A stretch of DNA of 64,000 nucleotides, taken from contig JBMTQX010000009.1 of assembly GCA_049446715.1 (NCBI GenBank), positions 8,993 to 72,992 on the forward strand, written 5' to 3'. This stretch comes from Eutrophocola sp049446715 (GTDB lineage Bacteria > Pseudomonadota > Gammaproteobacteria > Pseudomonadales > Pseudohongiellaceae). A model generated the notes under the pieces. It did no database searches, was not told where the DNA came from, and saw only the letters and a program-made list of their open reading frames with translations. The position numbers and the translations under genes were made by a program. Shown one piece after another: positions 61,738 to 64,000 of this stretch; positions within the stretch are counted from its first letter, which is position 1, and each line of letters begins with the position of its first letter.

Positions 61738-61770
61738 GTAGGTCGGCATAGCGCAGCGTTTGCCGACAAT
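61738..61770 (+). repeat. REP element, family 1 (copy g)
   Basis: GTAGGTCGGCATAGCGCAGC, then GTTTGCCGACAAT: a compact copy with the GTAG foot on the left, forming an inverted pair with copy h 35 bases further on. Confidence 0.8.
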
Positions 61771-61804
61771 TATCCGGGATGTCGATCAGTAGGAAGGTGG
61801 CCCG

Positions 61805-61841
61805 ATGTCGGCAAACCGCCCAAGGGCCTATGCCGGCCTAC
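61805..61841 (-). repeat. REP element, family 1 (copy h)
   Basis: ATGTCGGCAAACC, then CCTATGCCGGCCTAC, with the CTAC foot on the right. It lies between the convergent YgjP-like and trmB genes. Confidence 0.78.
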
Positions 61842-61867
61842 ACCATGATTGAGCTTCAGCCAGGCGG

Positions 61868-62554
61868 CTAAATCTTTTCAAACAACAAATCCCACACTCC
61901 GTGTCCCAGCCGGTTGCCACGACGTTCGAACTTAGTTTCCACGCGCTCGTCCGTGTCACTGAAATTACCGGCACCGGCTTTGTTGCGAAACTGCGGTGAG
62001 GCAGACATGACTTCCATCATCTGCTCGGCGTAATTTTCCCAGTCAGTGGCCAGGTGGAGGATTCCACCCTGGCGCAGCTTTCCAGCCAGTTTCTCAACAA
62101 ACGGTGCCTGAATCAGGCGCCGTTTGTGATGGCGCTTCTTGTGCCAGGGGTCCGGAAAATAAATCTGGATACGGTCCAGGCTGGCATCGGTGAAACAGCT
62201 ATCCAGTACCTGCACGGCATCACCCTGCATGACCTTGAGATTGGGAATGTCCCTGTCACGAATTTCCTTGAGTAAGGTGCCGATTCCCGGCGGATGCACA
62301 TCGATACCAATGTAATCCTTGTGCGGATATTTCAACGCCATCGCGGCGAGGGAGTCGCCCATGCCGAAACCGATTTCAAATACGAGCTCGGCGTCGCGCC
62401 CAAACACGGCCTGCCGGTCGATCAGCCCGGCATCTTGCTCCAGCCCGTAAAGCGGCCAGAGGGTATCCATAGCCAGCTGTTGCGAAGGGGTCAGACGGCC
62501 GCCGCGGACTACAAAGCTGCGGATGGCGCGATCACGCTTTTCCTCTGCCGTCAT
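61868..62554 (-). CDS. trmB: tRNA (guanine-N7-)-methyltransferase
   Basis: Methylates G46 in the variable loop of tRNAs. 228 residues: IRSFVVRGGRLTPSQQLAMDTLWPLYGL, LVFEIGFGMGDSL (SAM site), YIGIDVHPPGIGTLL, IQIYFPDPWHKKRHHKRRLIQAPFVEKLAGKLRQGG and a C-terminal TKFERRGNRLGHGVWDLLF. Its start overlaps the stop of the DUF423 gene by four bases (ATGA). Confidence 0.97.
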   Translation of the reverse strand: MTAEEKRDRAIRSFVVRGGRLTPSQQLAMDTLWPLYGLEQDAGLIDRQAVFGRDAELVFEIGFGMGDSLAAMALKYPHKDYIGIDVHPPGIGTLLKEIRDRDIPNLKVMQGDAVQVLDSCFTDASLDRIQIYFPDPWHKKRHHKRRLIQAPFVEKLAGKLRQGGILHLATDWENYAEQMMEVMSASPQFRNKAGAGNFSDTDERVETKFERRGNRLGHGVWDLLFEKI

Positions 62555-62922
62555 TGCTGCCTCCAGAAGCCGATGAATAACAATCCCCAGCCCCCCAGAA
62601 ACGCCAGGCCACCTGCGGGCGTAATCATGCCCAGCCAGCTGACGCCAGTCAGGGCCAGCAGGTACAGGCTGCCGGAAAACAGGATGATACCGCCAAGAAA
62701 CAACTGGGCCGCGCCATAATAAATAGTCCCTGGCTGACGCAGCTCAATGAGCAGACCGGACCCCAGCAGGGCGAGGGTATGAAACATGTGGTACTGCACG
62801 CCGGTTTGCCAGGTGTCGAGACGATCTGCACTGATCAGGTTTTCCAGGCCGTGGGCACCAAAGGCGCCCAACATGACCGCCAGAAAACCATTAGCCGCCG
62901 CAATGGCGAGGACTCTGTTCAT
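62551..62922 (-). CDS. DUF423 small membrane protein
   Basis: A 123-residue protein with four hydrophobic helices. GAFGAHGLENLISADRLDTWQTGVQYHMFHTLALLGSGLL and GGIILFSGSLYLLALTG, ITPAGGLAFLGGWGLL are the DUF423 (YgdD-like) signature. The ATG at 62922 begins MNRVLAIAAANGFLAVMLGAFGAHG; upstream codons lack similarity. It is translationally coupled to trmB downstream. Function unknown. Confidence 0.9.
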   Translation of the reverse strand: MNRVLAIAAANGFLAVMLGAFGAHGLENLISADRLDTWQTGVQYHMFHTLALLGSGLLIELRQPGTIYYGAAQLFLGGIILFSGSLYLLALTGVSWLGMITPAGGLAFLGGWGLLFIGFWRQQ

Positions 62923-63164
62923 AGTGATGCATAACTCTTGCGAGATTGAAGACAGGGTATTAATGAAAAAGTCAGGTTTTTTAAACACGACTCTTTGTCA
63001 TTTTTAAATTATAACTCAGCTTGTCTTTAAGCAGTTTTACATTCCGTTTATTCAGTTTTCACCACCTCCTTCTAATCTGCACACTCGGGCATGAGAGCAA
63101 CTCTCACGTTCCCGTGTTTTCTATTTGACCCGAAATCAAAAAATCATTTCAGGAGAACCCCCCA

Positions 63165-64000
63165 ATGAAAATGCTCAAAACGGGCAAAGCCGGCAGTCAC
63201 AGAGTACATGCCTTGACTGCAGGCATACTGACGGCCCTGGCCGCCACTTCCGGTTTCGCTGCCGAGGAGAATTCGTCAGAAATCGAAGAGATTGTTGTCC
63301 TAGGTTCATCCCGCACATTCTCTGCGGCGAATACCACTGAAAGCATGGCTGACCAGCAAAACCCAATCACCTCGGTGCTGTCTGTCATCGACAACCTGCC
63401 GGGCGTGAACGTCACTGAAGGGGATACCTTCGGTTTCGACGACTGGTCCACCACCATTAACCTGCGTGGGTACCAGACCAACCTGAGCGAGCAACAGGTG
63501 GGTACAACAATCGACGGGCTGCCTAATGGCGAGTCCAATTACGGTGGCGGTGCCAAGGCCAACCGCTACATCGATTCTGCCAACTCCGGCGGCGTGGAAG
63601 TGAACCAGGGTACGGCGGACATTTCATCCCGCACACTGGAAGCCCTCGGGGGCACGCTGAATTTCTTGACCAATGACCCCATGGAAGAAGAGCGCTTTCG
63701 CACCCAAGTAACCATGGGCGACTTTGAATCACAGCGCTATTACGGCCGTTACGATACCGGCCTGATCATGGATAACACGACCAGGGCGTGGCTTTCTGTT
63801 TCCCATAATGAAGCCACAGACTGGATGGAAGGTTCTGCCCAGAACGAACGCGACCACGTGGCTGGCAAGTTCATCAGCGAACAGGGCAGTGTCACGTTTA
63901 CCGGCTACTTCGCCTGGGATGAAATCCAGGAGGACAACTACCAGCGCATCACAACAGCTGAATTTGCAGCCAATCCCGAGTGGGACAGGCTCACCGGCGA
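63165..64000 (+). CDS. TonB-dependent receptor, N-terminal part (cut by window end)
   Basis: Open to the window edge: 278 codons seen. A signal peptide of about 36 residues (LTAGILTALAATSGFAAEE) is followed by a TonB-box-like EIEEIVVLGSSRTF and a plug domain: SVIDNLPGVNVTEGDTFG, TTINLRGYQT, GTTIDGLPNGESNYGGGAKANRYIDSANSGGVEVNQGTADISS, EALGGTLNFLT. Barrel strands follow. AGGAGA lies eight bases before the ATG. The ligand is unknown. The 242-base gap upstream holds only short AT-rich sequence and a GAGAG/CTCTC hairpin. Confidence 0.92.
   Translation, partial: MKMLKTGKAGSHRVHALTAGILTALAATSGFAAEENSSEIEEIVVLGSSRTFSAANTTESMADQQNPITSVLSVIDNLPGVNVTEGDTFGFDDWSTTINLRGYQTNLSEQQVGTTIDGLPNGESNYGGGAKANRYIDSANSGGVEVNQGTADISSRTLEALGGTLNFLTNDPMEEERFRTQVTMGDFESQRYYGRYDTGLIMDNTTRAWLSVSHNEATDWMEGSAQNERDHVAGKFISEQGSVTFTGYFAWDEIQEDNYQRITTAEFAANPEWDRLTG

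Overview
The window is a 64 kb stretch of a gammaproteobacterial chromosome. It is dense with housekeeping genes, and no phage, plasmid, CRISPR array, rRNA or tRNA was seen. From memory, the gene order rpsR-(DUF2232)-rplI-dnaB-alr, then orn/rsgA-rhdA-psd, fimX, parC-parE-yqiA-cpdA-yqiB-nudF-tolC, waaA, an FAD oxidoreductase plus aldo/keto reductase pair, hldE and waaP-waaG-waaF closely parallels the Pseudomonas aeruginosa chromosome (about PA4930-PA5012). Two TonB receptors, an M13 peptidase and the long leuA form would fit a marine Pseudomonadales/Cellvibrionales-type organism. That placement is an inference; genus was not determined.

Layout. 0-1.8 kb: ribosomal proteins S18 and L9. 2-6 kb: a membrane-anchored winged-helix regulator and a TonB receptor, both preceded by clustered GTTAAC palindromes. 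6-13 kb: replication and repair (dnaB with two DnaA boxes upstream, alr, radA, a YdgA-like protein, a DnaT-like protein with three tandem DnaT domains). 13-17 kb: a decaying zone with three kinds of REP sequence, a frameshifted DUF1348 gene, a doubly broken EamA transporter and a short cupin around an intact spermidine-synthase-like pair. 17-20.3 kb: M13 peptidase, a phospholipase-A2-motif protein, then a gene-free stretch with a free-standing plus-strand terminator that looks like a small RNA gene. 20.3-27.5 kb: orn, rsgA, rhdA, psd, an RDD protein, and EF-P with both lysylation enzymes (epmA, efp, epmB). 27.5-32 kb: a FimX-like c-di-GMP-type protein, an AhpA-like membrane protein with a degenerate cyclase domain, and a response-regulator remnant.

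32-41.5 kb: topoisomerase IV and the yqiA-cpdA-yqiB-nudF block, all on the minus strand, then tolC with a TetR-type operator. 41.5-54.3 kb: lipopolysaccharide core and lipid A biosynthesis (waaA, hldE, an LpxL-kinase fusion, a membrane glycosyltransferase-like protein, waaP, waaG, waaF), an FAD oxidoreductase/aldo-keto reductase pair and an orphan GspE/PilB-type ATPase. 54.4-55.4 kb: a RAYT-type transposase whose HUH motif has lost one histidine. 55.6-64 kb: cmoB-cmoA-HIT, a divergent Lrp regulator and leuA, DUF3820, a YgjP-like protease, trmB-DUF423, and the start of a second TonB receptor cut by the window edge.

The most interesting unexplained elements are the REP family with its RAYT, the candidate structured small RNA near 20.2 kb, the GTTAAC operator set, the LpxL-kinase fusion and the triple-DnaT protein.
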